A stretch of DNA of 64,000 nt from Saprospiraceae bacterium (GTDB lineage: Bacteria > Bacteroidota > Bacteroidia > Chitinophagales > Saprospiraceae). Shown piece by piece: positions 33,599-42,312 of this stretch (its first letter is position 1; each line of letters starts with the position of its first letter). The translations under genes and the position numbers were made by a program. The notes under the pieces were generated by a model that did no database searches, was not told where the DNA came from, and saw only the letters and a list, made by a program, of their open reading frames with translations. The stretch covers positions 46,996-110,995 of the forward strand of contig JANQPA010000129.1 of assembly GCA_028285545.1 (NCBI GenBank). The letters run 5' to 3'.

Positions 33599-36028
33599 CT
33601 ATTCACTATGCAAAGATTTTACCGGATCTGCCAGTGCAGCTCGGATACTTTGGAAACTAACCGTACAACCTGCGATTACAAGAGCCAATACTCCAGATAC
33701 CAGGAAGACCCACCATGGAATGTCAATCCGATAGGCGAAATCCTGAAGCCAAATATTCATTACATACCAGGCTAATGGTGAGGCTACAATTAAGGCAATA
33801 AATACCAGTTTTAAAAAATCTTTCGATAGCAGGGTTACAATGCCTGCCACTGATGCTCCAAGAACCTTACGGATACCAATTTCTTTGGTACGTTGTAGGG
33901 CAGCATGTGTGGCTAATCCGAACAAGCCCAAGCATGAAATCAGAATGGCCAAAAGGCCAAAAGCTTTGGAGGTATTTCCTAGTCGAGTATCATCTTCATA
34001 AAATTGAGCAATGCTTTCATCTAAAAATTGTCCGCTAAAAACCTGTTCAGGCAATACTTCGTCAAAGACATCCTGGATAGCAGCAGTAGTAGCAGCAAGA
34101 TTATCAGGTCGGATTTTTAAACCAGCTTCCCAATAATATTCTTTTCGAGTAGTCATCATTAAGGGATCATGTTCGTTGCGAAAATCATGAGTATGGAAAT
34201 CTTTGGTGACTCCTACAATCTTGAGTACCCGCCTCTGGCCCAAAGTAAGGTTTTGTCCGATCACTTCCTGAGGGTCTGCAATTCCCAATCGTTCGAGCAA
34301 TGTCATATTGACCACTGTTTCACGCATGGTATCAGAGGGCTGTAACCATCTTCCTGATAATAACTCAATGCCATAGGTATCCATGTAATCGGCATCGCAA
34401 TATTTTAATGTAATACTATAGTCTTCATCCTCAGGACGGGTACTATAACTGAAATTAGTAGCCCAGGTATTTCCGGAAAGAGGCTGGTCACTACTAAAAC
34501 TACCCGAAACGACATTAGGAATGCGAAGTAATCTTTGTTTTAAGGCATTCTGCCTGGCTATGGTAGTACTATCAGTGTTAAAAGAAAAAGTATAGACCAA
34601 ATCTTGTTTAAAGCCTAGATCTTGTTTTCGGATATAATCCAACTGGAGGATAACGATAGTGGCGCCAATAATAAGCCCTTGAGCTATGATAAATTGCAGA
34701 ACAACCAAGGATTTTCGAACGGCAGCTTCTCCTAAAAAGTGAGTACTCAACTTACTTTTAAGGGCTGTTATTGGATTAAAAGAGGCCATTACCAATGCAG
34801 GATAAAAGCCTGCTAAAATGGTGACAATAACTGTGGTCAATGCCAAAAAGGCCCATACAACAGGATTGTTAAACATGGAAGCCCCTTCAGGCACATTGGA
34901 TATATGTTTTAAAAGTGGAGCACAAAATCTCGCAATGATGCCCCCCACCAATACAGCAAAAATTACAATAACCCCTGTTTCCGTCATAAATTGTCGGATC
35001 AATTGACCTTTTCTGCTACCCAATGTTTTTCGAACTCCGATTTCCTTGGCTCGTAAAGAGGCCTGTGCAGTAGCCAAATTGATGAAGTTAAAGCAGGCCA
35101 TAATCAGTATTAGAAGGCCGATGGCAGTCAAAACTTTCAATCTGCTTCTGGATATTCGATGTGAACCAGAGTGGCCATAATTTTCACTATAGTGTAAATC
35201 AGAAAGGGGCTGCAACAAATGAAATTTTTCCTGCTCACCAGTTGATCTGGAATAATGCTCTTCTCCGACCTTAGCAAGTACAGAATTAGCTGCATCCATT
35301 TGATCAGGAGAACTAAGCAAAGCATATACCTGATCATTTGAACTACAGTTTCCCCATGCAGTGGAGTAAAAGAAATAATCCGGATGTGCTTCCACAGTCT
35401 GATAAGAAATGAAAAACGGAATGGGGAAATCACAATTATCAGGTAAGTCTGCCACCACACCTGTCACTCTAACAGGAACTATGTTATCAATCAAAACCGT
35501 TTCATTCATGGCAGCTTCCCAGTTTCCAAAACACTTCTCTGCCCAAGACTGAGTAAGAACAATAGTACCAGGTTCCGATACAGCAGGCTCGGGATCACCG
35601 GCCAGCCAATCTAAATCGAAAATCTTAAAGTAACTGGGCTGGACAAAAAAACCAATTTCAGGTGGAGTTAAGCCAAATTTTTTCTCCGGCGCTCCCCCAT
35701 CTTTACTCGGAATAGTAATGGTAGCCCACATTTCATGGATTTTACTCATCTCTTCGAATTGAGGTACCGTATTGGCCATCTCATCCATTGCGGGAATAGG
35801 AATGCAGGCACCGTATTGTCGCCCTCCAGCATCAGTGTGCCTTTCAGAAACGACTCTTACAATTCGGTCATACTTTTGGAAATTCTTATTAAAACTCAAT
35901 TCAAAAGTAACCATCTTGAATATGAGCAACACGGCAGCAATACCTACCGAAAGTCCAATTATATTAATAGAGGTATAGATCTTGTTTCTACCTAGTATAC
36001 GAAGTGCTATCTTAATGTTATTAAGCAT
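33599..36028 (-). CDS. ABC transporter permease, MacB/FtsX type (809 aa)
   Basis: The layout equals that of the other large permeases: helix near 20-42 (TSINIIGLSVGIAAVLLIF), periplasmic domain, first FtsX unit with RAKEIGVRKTLGS, central helix near 440 (LVVLQFIIAQGLIIGATIVI), second periplasmic domain, second FtsX unit with RTKEIGIRKVLGAS. No ATPase is adjacent. Its upstream region holds two palindromes with TGTTC/GAACA ends (36130-36169). The substrate is unknown. Confidence 0.9.
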   Translation of the reverse strand: MLNNIKIALRILGRNKIYTSINIIGLSVGIAAVLLIFKMVTFELSFNKNFQKYDRIVRVVSERHTDAGGRQYGACIPIPAMDEMANTVPQFEEMSKIHEMWATITIPSKDGGAPEKKFGLTPPEIGFFVQPSYFKIFDLDWLAGDPEPAVSEPGTIVLTQSWAEKCFGNWEAAMNETVLIDNIVPVRVTGVVADLPDNCDFPIPFFISYQTVEAHPDYFFYSTAWGNCSSNDQVYALLSSPDQMDAANSVLAKVGEEHYSRSTGEQEKFHLLQPLSDLHYSENYGHSGSHRISRSRLKVLTAIGLLILIMACFNFINLATAQASLRAKEIGVRKTLGSRKGQLIRQFMTETGVIVIFAVLVGGIIARFCAPLLKHISNVPEGASMFNNPVVWAFLALTTVIVTILAGFYPALVMASFNPITALKSKLSTHFLGEAAVRKSLVVLQFIIAQGLIIGATIVILQLDYIRKQDLGFKQDLVYTFSFNTDSTTIARQNALKQRLLRIPNVVSGSFSSDQPLSGNTWATNFSYSTRPEDEDYSITLKYCDADYMDTYGIELLSGRWLQPSDTMRETVVNMTLLERLGIADPQEVIGQNLTLGQRRVLKIVGVTKDFHTHDFRNEHDPLMMTTRKEYYWEAGLKIRPDNLAATTAAIQDVFDEVLPEQVFSGQFLDESIAQFYEDDTRLGNTSKAFGLLAILISCLGLFGLATHAALQRTKEIGIRKVLGASVAGIVTLLSKDFLKLVFIALIVASPLAWYVMNIWLQDFAYRIDIPWWVFLVSGVLALVIAGCTVSFQSIRAALADPVKSLHSE

Positions 36029-36129
36029 AAATTTTCATTTTGCAAAGAATAAACTAAAATCATGCCAATCTAATAAAGTATTGATAACAAACACCTTACA
36101 AGCATTTTCCCAAATTTAACAATATAAAA

Positions 36130-36169
36130 ATGTTCGCCTACGAACATAGAGTGTTCAAATTTGAACACT
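36130..36169. promoter_or_regulatory. Two adjacent TGTTC...GAACA palindromes
   Basis: ATGTTCGCCTACGAACAT (36130-36147, 7-bp arms) is followed two bases later by the perfect palindrome AGTGTTCAAATTTGAACACT (36150-36169). They lie about 100-140 bp upstream of the permease start at 36028 and 130-170 bp upstream of the ankyrin gene. A closely similar site (39562-39577) precedes the next permease. Confidence 0.68.
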
Positions 36170-36297
36170 AAAACAAGAGTTCATAGCTGGTCGTTTTCTA
36201 CCATAATGTTGTAAAAATTTAATTTTAGCAATTATGGATAATTTCCATTACAGAAAATCCACTAATTTCCCACAACAAATAAACTTCAATAATCAAT

Positions 36298-36882
36298 ATG
36301 AAATACCAGGGCCTCACACAAAAAAAATTCTTCAATACTGTCCGAAATAAGCCCTCAAAAGCCATAAAAATTCTAAAACATAACCCGGAGTTGGCAACTT
36401 TGACTTGGAAAGGAAAAAGTAGCAGTATTCCAGGAAGTACCGCCCTGCACTGGGCCGCTCATAATGGGCACCTCGAATTAGTAAAAATACTGCTTGAATT
36501 GGGAGCAGACATCAATGCCAATGAAGCGGACTGGTGGTGCAGGCCCATCGATTGGGCTGCCGATAGCGGCAAATATGAAGTAGTTCAGTATTTAATGCTC
36601 AATGGCGCTGATTTTGGAGGAGATAAATGGAGTAATTGTACTCCTTTGCATGTAGTAGCCCAGGGAGGCTCCTCAAACGGAAAAGACCGCTCCCTGGAGT
36701 ATCAAAAAACTACCGAAATACTTATCTATGGAGGTGCAGAGGTAAATGCCATCGCTAAATATGGTGGTCAACCTCCGGAAATGACTCCTCTTGATGATGC
36801 GCAAAATGTAGGAAATAAGGTGGTAGAGGAGGTTTTATTAAAATATGGTGGGAAGACGGCTGAACAATTAAGAGTTACCTGA
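36298..36882 (+). CDS. Ankyrin-repeat protein
   Basis: The 194-residue cytosolic protein has at least three ankyrin repeats: TALHWAAHNGHLELVKILLE, then PIDWAADSGKYEVVQYLML, then TPLHVVAQGG with a longer insertion and TEILIYGGAEVNA. Ankyrin repeats bind proteins and the partner is unknown. It lies between two minus-strand permeases and is divergent from the one ending at 33599, sharing its palindromic spacer. Confidence 0.85.
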   Translation: MKYQGLTQKKFFNTVRNKPSKAIKILKHNPELATLTWKGKSSSIPGSTALHWAAHNGHLELVKILLELGADINANEADWWCRPIDWAADSGKYEVVQYLMLNGADFGGDKWSNCTPLHVVAQGGSSNGKDRSLEYQKTTEILIYGGAEVNAIAKYGGQPPEMTPLDDAQNVGNKVVEEVLLKYGGKTAEQLRVT

Positions 36883-36910
36883 AAATACATGAAAGATTAT
36901 TTTTCTAATG

Positions 36911-36980
36911 AAAGGAGACACATAGAGACATGGAGACAAATTGTCCCAAATTATCTCTAGGTGTCTCTACGTATCTCAGT
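36911..36980. repeat. Imperfect inverted repeat of GAGACA-type units
   Basis: A left part with repeated GGAGACA/TAGAGACA units (about 36911-36937) pairs imperfectly with a right part of TCTCTAGGTGTCTCTACG type (about 36952-36977). It lies between the ankyrin gene stop and the convergent permease stop. It may be a weak terminator or a dispersed repeat. Confidence 0.5.
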
Positions 36981-37028
36981 CCAGGTTATCTATAAATAAA
37001 AATGAAAGTTACAATCATTCAAAATTAA

Positions 37029-39386
37029 TCACTCATCCCTTAGCGCCACCACAGGATTAATATAAGCCGCCCTCAAACTCTGCACACTCACCGCAATAAG
37101 TGCTATTCCAATGGCAATCACCCCGGCTACAACAAATAACCACCAGTGAATAGGGGTTCGATAAGCAAACTCTTGAAGCCACTGGTCTAAGAAATAGTAG
37201 GCCAAAGGACTTATCAGAATAAGGGAAATAAAGATTAACTTCATAAAATCACTGGAAAGCATGGTAAAGATAGAACCTACACTCGCTCCCAATACTTTGC
37301 GAATACCAATTTCTTTACTCCTCTGCTCGGCCATGAAGGTCACAAGACCAATCAATCCAAGACAAGCAATAATCACTGCCAAAACCGAAAATATCGTGAA
37401 TATAGAAGACATGCGCTGTTCGCGTTCGTATAATTGATCAATTTCACTATCCAAAAAGGTAAACTCAAATGGTGAATTAGAGCCAATGTCTGTCCAAGCT
37501 GATTCAACAGCAGCCACCTGATCTCTTAAATTTCCTTTTTCTAATCGAATAAAAACGTTGGATAAATTAAATGCCCCCATTCTTAATATTAGAGGTTCAA
37601 TGTCTTCGTGCAGGGAGGTAAAGTTAAAATCTTTGACAACGCCAATCACCGGCCCTTCTCGAAATCCTCCATAAGACAAAATTTTTCCTACTGGCTCCTG
37701 CCAGCCCAATTTTTCAGCTGCCTTTTCATTAATTAGATATCCGCTACTGTCCATAGATAGTTGTGGATTAAAATCACGGCCATCAACAAATTCTAAACCA
37801 AGAGCTTCCGCAAATTGCATATCTATATGCGTATAAGAAAGTGAGGTATTTTCATAATTCGCAGGTTGCTCAGGAACAAAAATGGTGCTGTCAAAATCAT
37901 CTCCTGGCAAAAATTGTGAGCTGGATACGGTCTTAACGCCAGCTATACTCCTCAATTTGTTTAAAAAGACCTGGTAATTGTTTCCCAAAGCACTAGCTCT
38001 ACGTACAATTAGCACCTGCTCTTTATCAAAGCCCAAATCATGGTTTTGCAAATATTGCAATTGGTTTTGAACCACCAAAGTTCCTATGATTAAACCACTT
38101 GAAATACAAAATTGAAAAACGACCAGAGATCTACGTAAATAATCTCTCCCCCTACGCTTGGTCAATTGCCCCTTTATTACCCGCATGGGAGTAAAAGAGG
38201 AAAGAACACCTGCTGGAATAGCACCTGTGGCCAGGGCAGTAAAAAGGATAAGAGCAAACAACATCCACCAAACATAGGGTACCTCCGTAAAGTTTAATGT
38301 CAAGTTGGTACCTGCTAATTGATTAAAATAAGGCAAAACCAGGTTGGCCAAACTTACAGCAATGAGTCCCGAAAATAGGACCAGCATAAAAGACTCTGTA
38401 AAAAATTGCTTCATTAACTGGAATCGACTCGAACCCAATACTTTGCGAACTCCAACCTCTTGAGCGCGGGTCATCGCTCTGGCAGTAGCTAAATTAATGA
38501 AGTTAATACAAGCTAAAAATTGGATAAATACCCCCACGATTCCGAACATCCATAGATAGGTTATATTAGGTTCTAGGTGAATTCCGGTGATCGGTTCCAT
38601 AGGAAAACTAGTATAATTACCGGAGGCCCTAAATTCTTCATCTGAAATATTGGTATCTACATACTGCTGGATTTTTGTTTGTAATGCATCAACTTGTGCT
38701 TGCTTATCCAATAAAGCATAAGTCATTACTGTGGCTGAACCCCAAGAGCCCTTTCTCTGCTCAATTCGGGGAAGCTTTTTTAAGGGAGCTAAAAAGTCAA
38801 ATTGCAAATGGGATTGCCCAGGAAAGGATTTAACAACTCCTGCTACCTGCATAAAAGACCCATCATTTTGTTTAATGGTTTTTCCTATGACCGATTGGTA
38901 ATCTGTAGGATTAGAAAAATAGCGATCTGCTGAAGCAGTGGTTAAAACTACTGCATTTAGATCTTGAATAGATTGGACCGCCTCCCCCGCCACGGTTTCG
39001 ATAGTAAAGACGTCAAAAAATTCTTTATCAACAAACAACACCCTGTTTTCCCGCACAAATTCATTATCCAATTCGACCGTAAATCGGCCATCAAATACCT
39101 GAGTAGTTTTTAAAACTTCAGGGAACTCCCGCACCATAGTTTCAGCAAGAGGAACCGGCACTCTGGTTGTTACCCAACTATTTTCTCCATACTTAGCATC
39201 CCATTGAAAACGATAGATTTGATCTGCATTTTCGTGAAATTGGTCGTAGCTCCGTTCATTCTGAATCCATAAAAACAGTAAAAAACAAATGGCAAGGCCA
39301 GTACTCAGCCCTAGCACATTAAGAAAACTAAAACCTTTGTTTTTTAGAATTTGCCGAAATGCAGATTTGATATTGTTTTGCCACAT
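37029..39386 (-). CDS. ABC transporter permease, MacB/FtsX type (785 aa)
   Basis: The protein has an N-terminal helix (FSFLNVLGLSTGLAICFLLF), a periplasmic core domain, a first FtsX unit with RAQEVGVRKVLGS, a central helix (SLVVFQFCISSGLIIGTLVV), a second core domain and a second FtsX unit with RSKEIGIRKVLGAS. It is another stand-alone permease without a neighbouring ATPase. A TGTTC palindrome lies 176 bp upstream of its start. Confidence 0.9.
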   Translation of the reverse strand: MWQNNIKSAFRQILKNKGFSFLNVLGLSTGLAICFLLFLWIQNERSYDQFHENADQIYRFQWDAKYGENSWVTTRVPVPLAETMVREFPEVLKTTQVFDGRFTVELDNEFVRENRVLFVDKEFFDVFTIETVAGEAVQSIQDLNAVVLTTASADRYFSNPTDYQSVIGKTIKQNDGSFMQVAGVVKSFPGQSHLQFDFLAPLKKLPRIEQRKGSWGSATVMTYALLDKQAQVDALQTKIQQYVDTNISDEEFRASGNYTSFPMEPITGIHLEPNITYLWMFGIVGVFIQFLACINFINLATARAMTRAQEVGVRKVLGSSRFQLMKQFFTESFMLVLFSGLIAVSLANLVLPYFNQLAGTNLTLNFTEVPYVWWMLFALILFTALATGAIPAGVLSSFTPMRVIKGQLTKRRGRDYLRRSLVVFQFCISSGLIIGTLVVQNQLQYLQNHDLGFDKEQVLIVRRASALGNNYQVFLNKLRSIAGVKTVSSSQFLPGDDFDSTIFVPEQPANYENTSLSYTHIDMQFAEALGLEFVDGRDFNPQLSMDSSGYLINEKAAEKLGWQEPVGKILSYGGFREGPVIGVVKDFNFTSLHEDIEPLILRMGAFNLSNVFIRLEKGNLRDQVAAVESAWTDIGSNSPFEFTFLDSEIDQLYEREQRMSSIFTIFSVLAVIIACLGLIGLVTFMAEQRSKEIGIRKVLGASVGSIFTMLSSDFMKLIFISLILISPLAYYFLDQWLQEFAYRTPIHWWLFVVAGVIAIGIALIAVSVQSLRAAYINPVVALRDE

Positions 39387-39561
39387 GATGCTATTATTCT
39401 TGGTTAATAAAAACGCTAAGGCAATAAATTGCTTAACATGGGTTTTCTAGTAGAAATAAACCAAAAGTTATGCCAAAAGCCATAAAAACCTGGTAAACAG
39501 CATTTTAAACCTTGTTTTCAAAATCGTTTCAAATGAAATTGTATAAAAATGGACAGTATAT

Positions 39562-39577
39562 TGTTCAATATTGAACA
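39562..39577. promoter_or_regulatory. Palindrome TGTTCAATATTGAACA upstream of permease
   Basis: This is a perfect 16-bp palindrome. It has the same ends and length as TGTTCAAATTTGAACA at 36152-36167 before the neighbouring permease. A shared regulator is likely. Confidence 0.65.
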
Positions 39578-39674
39578 CTTAACAATAGGTAGTTAAGGAG
39601 TTTAACTAATTTTTTCGCTTAAATCTATAATTCCCTCGGATAGTTGTTTTTGAAAATGGATAGCTTCATTATAA

Positions 39675-39783
39675 AGAGGCATTTTTCAGGCCGCTGACCA
39701 ACACTGATCTGGCTGTTTTTAGTGATACTATTTAAGTAGCAAACACACAGCTAGATCAGCGTCCATCAGTGGCTAAAAAGGTC
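39675..39783. repeat. Long imperfect inverted repeat
   Basis: Arms near 39690-39715 and 39748-39773 match at 20 of 26 positions, with most differences GT or CA exchanges. The outer parts (GGCATTTTTCAGG and GCTAAAAAGG) extend the pairing. It directly follows the NTF2-like gene stop (39798, minus strand) and may be its terminator, or a dispersed repeat. Confidence 0.6.
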
Positions 39784-39797
39784 AATTTAGTCAAATA

Positions 39798-40340
39798 TTA
39801 GTTTTTTCCTCCTAACCCTAGTTGACTCATAATTCCAGCAAGACCACCATTTGCAGGCACTTCTACTTCACATTTTACAACCTTACCGTTTTGTACGGTT
39901 ACTGTTAAGGATTCTTTTGGGTTCTTCCATGATTTATTAGTAGGCGAGATGACTCCCATTCCCATAAAACTCAAATCCCAATTTCCGGTATGTTTGCCTT
40001 CCATTTGTACATGACCGGAAAAAACATTTTCACTGTGTGAAGTCATTTCAAAATTATTATCGTGTTGCGAATTTGCAGCTAGCAAACTCTTAAGCATTGT
40101 CATATAAGCCTCCTTGCCCAGTGGTTCTGGAGCAGGTCCAATCAACTGAAAGTCATCGGATGTTAATGCATTATAGGTATTCCAATCTCCTACTTTTGTG
40201 GATTCACCCCATTTTAAAGCAATTTCTAAGTTTGTCATTTTTTTAGATTTTTTGTTTGATTGATTATTTGAATTTTGAGCAAAGGTAGTAGTAACTATGC
40301 ATAGCATGATCAGGAAACAAAAGATGTTTATCGCTTTCAT
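39798..40340 (-). CDS. Secreted NTF2/SnoaL-like protein
   Basis: The 180-residue protein has a signal peptide (MKAINIFCFLIMLCIVTTTFAQ). It is followed by an NTF2-like domain: KWGESTKVGDWNTYNALTSDDFQLIGPAPEPLGKEAYMTML, then SGHVQMEGKHTGNWDL, then VQNGKVVKCEVE. The C terminus is Gly-rich. Direct repeats 40506-40539 lie 166-199 bp upstream of its start and could be bound by the LytTR regulator encoded just beyond them. The ligand is unknown. Confidence 0.72.
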   Translation of the reverse strand: MKAINIFCFLIMLCIVTTTFAQNSNNQSNKKSKKMTNLEIALKWGESTKVGDWNTYNALTSDDFQLIGPAPEPLGKEAYMTMLKSLLAANSQHDNNFEMTSHSENVFSGHVQMEGKHTGNWDLSFMGMGVISPTNKSWKNPKESLTVTVQNGKVVKCEVEVPANGGLAGIMSQLGLGGKN

Positions 40341-40505
40341 AATTAATTTTTTAAAAATGAGTACTTAGTATTGAATTTGAATATTTAGGTTACCTGGATC
40401 TTTTCCGTAACTATTTTAGGTAAGATAATTCTGCTTCAGTTAATTCATCTTCTTGCACTTGTTGTCTACAAAGCTAGGTGGGCAAGCATCTATAAACCAT
40501 TCATT

Positions 40506-40539
40506 CTTTCCGAATGACAGTATTTGTTTCCGAATGACA
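40506..40539. promoter_or_regulatory. Pair of 14-bp direct repeats, candidate LytTR site
   Basis: TTTCCGAATGACAG occurs exactly twice with a 20-bp start-to-start distance (40506-40519 and 40526-40539). LytTR regulators are known to bind two direct repeats about two helical turns apart, and the LytTR response regulator gene is adjacent. The link is inference. Confidence 0.55.
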
Positions 40540-40620
40540 GAAATAGCCCATTAAAATTAATTGGTGTGGTAAAAATTGAGGGACGAAATTATTTTATCAA
40601 CATCAATTTTACTAAAATTT

Positions 40621-40674
40621 TGCCATTGCCATTGCCATTGCCATTGCCATTGATATTGCCATTGATATTGCCCA
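40621..40674. repeat. ATTGCC/ATTGAT hexamer array
   Basis: About nine units of ATTGCC, with ATTGAT replacing some, run up to the stop codon of the response regulator gene at 40675. They are of the same family as the arrays at 10856-10912 and 49297-49427. Confidence 0.8.
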
Positions 40675-41406
40675 CTAAATAATATTTACTCTTCTAGTAA
40701 ATTCATCCCAATAGGATCGGCTCACGGGGATATAATTTTTGTGGAGGTAAACATAATTATCTTGCAGCCCTTCAATATGGGTCAGATTGATAATAAAAGA
40801 GCGGTGTACTCGCATTAAAAAATCGGCAGGTATCTTTTCTTCAAGGCTCCGCAGGGGAATGGTCATTAAATAAAATTTCTCAGCAGTAATGATCCGGCTA
40901 TAGGCCCGTTCGGCTTCGATATATAAAATATCCTTGAGATATATTCTGACCATTTTATCTTTGTCTTTGACAAAAATGCGGTCTTTTAGAAAAAAAGTAG
41001 GTGCTTCTTTTACCTTAGAAAACTGGCCTTTTTCCAAAAGATGTTCTATCAATAATTCAATGGCGCGGATTAGGCTGCGAATTTTGAAAGGTTTTTCGAT
41101 AAAAGCGAAAGGTTTGGTAGCCTTTGCCAGTTCAAAGGACTCATCGTCAGTATTGGCAGTCATATAAATGATGGGAAGGTCATACTTTTCATTTATTTGA
41201 CGAACCGTGCTGATTCCATCTAATTCCCCAGCTAGCATTATATCCATCAAAATGATGTCTGGCAGAGTTTCCTGCAAAAACGGGAGTACCGCTTCACCTT
41301 CTGTGAGAATGCCACAGATTTCACATCCAAGTACCTCAAGATGATGTGCAATATCATGGGCAATTATCATCTCATCTTCTACCAATAGAACTTTAACCGA
41401 TCTCAT
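40675..41406 (-). CDS. LytTR-family response regulator
   Basis: This 243-residue protein has an N-terminal receiver domain (VLLVEDEM, phosphoacceptor D55 in ILMDIML, T in IYMTANT, K in FIEKPF). A C-terminal LytTR domain (about 150-240) has DILYIEAERAYSRII and RVHRSFIIN. No histidine kinase is next to it, so the partner is elsewhere. The receiver resembles those with a long linker, as in kinase-orphan Bacteroidota regulators. A candidate binding site lies in the spacer downstream, before the NTF2-like gene. Confidence 0.9.
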   Translation of the reverse strand: MRSVKVLLVEDEMIIAHDIAHHLEVLGCEICGILTEGEAVLPFLQETLPDIILMDIMLAGELDGISTVRQINEKYDLPIIYMTANTDDESFELAKATKPFAFIEKPFKIRSLIRAIELLIEHLLEKGQFSKVKEAPTFFLKDRIFVKDKDKMVRIYLKDILYIEAERAYSRIITAEKFYLMTIPLRSLEEKIPADFLMRVHRSFIINLTHIEGLQDNYVYLHKNYIPVSRSYWDEFTRRVNII

Positions 41407-41561
41407 ATTAGGCTACAGATTTGAGGTATAGGAACCTGATTTGTGTTGGGTATCCACCTTTTTTAAATTGATGGATATCTCCTTTTAATTGTTGGGTTTT
41501 GTGTAGAATACCTCCTAAAGTTAAATAAATCTGCCGCTTTCCTAATCAAGATTCAGTTGCC

Positions 41562-42110
41562 TTATTTATTTGTCGGAAAATCTACTGGCTCTGCCTCCGA
41601 AATTACCAAAGGTATTTCCTTCCGGATGCTTTTTTTATAAGCCGCAGATATTTTATCAAATGATTTACCATAGATTTTCATAGATGCCTCTTCCCATAGT
41701 TCATTATAGGCGGCCTTAATTTCGTTGTAGACCCCTAAAAAAGTAGTATAGCTGGTGCCCCTATCATTAATAATGGAAACAATTGCATTTGTTGGGGAGG
41801 GAGGTTTTTTTGGATCCTTCAGGGGATTTGCAATAAAAGTTTTAGTAATTTCTCTTAAACGATCTACTGATGTAATCTCTCCTTCAACCAATAACTGATT
41901 CTGAACATTGATAAATACAGACAAGACATTATTTTCATTTAGAGGTTTTGGAACAGGATCTTCCTCCCAGGGAGGCAGTTTTACTGAAATGCCCTGATCT
42001 TCAATAATGGTAGTGGTAACCAGAAAAAAGATGAGCAATAAAAAAGCAATATCTGCCATGGAACCGGCATTGACGGTGGGGGCTTTGCGCCTTGTTTTTT
42101 TGTTTAGCAT
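41562..42110 (-). CDS. ExbD/TolR-family biopolymer transport protein, orphan
   Basis: The 182-residue protein has one N-terminal membrane helix with the critical aspartate in NAGSMADIAFLLLIFFLVTT. The periplasmic domain follows, with ISVKLPP. This is the ExbD/TolR layout that energises outer membrane transport or gliding with ExbB. No ExbB or TonB gene is adjacent, which is unusual because they commonly form an operon. It may work with a pair encoded elsewhere. Confidence 0.88.
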   Translation of the reverse strand: MLNKKTRRKAPTVNAGSMADIAFLLLIFFLVTTTIIEDQGISVKLPPWEEDPVPKPLNENNVLSVFINVQNQLLVEGEITSVDRLREITKTFIANPLKDPKKPPSPTNAIVSIINDRGTSYTTFLGVYNEIKAAYNELWEEASMKIYGKSFDKISAAYKKSIRKEIPLVISEAEPVDFPTNK

Positions 42111-42172
42111 AATATCGATTGTTTACTATTGAATATTGGGTAGTTAATCGACACTATTAAAACAAGAGAAGA

Positions 42173-42211
42173 CAAGCCAGGAGAAAACTAAAAATTATTT
42201 TCTCCGGCTTG
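42173..42211. terminator. Hairpin upstream of the exbD-like gene
   Basis: CAAGCCAGGAGAAAA (42173-42187) pairs with TTTTCTCCGGCTTG (42198-42211) with one bulged base. In minus direction it follows the VCBS gene promoter region and precedes the exbD-like start, so it may be a leader hairpin or an upstream terminator. Confidence 0.5.
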
Positions 42212-42312
42212 CACCTATTCAATTAGATGTTAGTACCTGGTATTTTGGTGTCTGGCATAGCTCAGAGGAGCATTTTATATTTTTCACAGAAAAAACATCC
42301 CTTTTCCTAATG

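Larger units (their letters stand above)
39387..39797. other. Spacer with palindrome and inverted repeat
   Basis: The 411-bp stretch between two minus-strand genes has no coding frame. It holds the TGTTC palindrome (39562-39577) that may control the permease, and an imperfect inverted repeat (39675-39783) near the NTF2-like gene stop. Confidence 0.5.
40341..40674. other. Regulatory spacer with two repeat types
   Basis: The 334-bp spacer holds the 14-bp direct repeat pair (40506-40539) and the ATTGCC/ATTGAT array (40621-40674). No gene was seen. Confidence 0.5.

Noticed and set aside
35137..35460. Minus-strand frame of 107 residues within the permease gene
   Set aside because: It is another frame of the same strand inside a clear FtsX-type permease and has no independent support.
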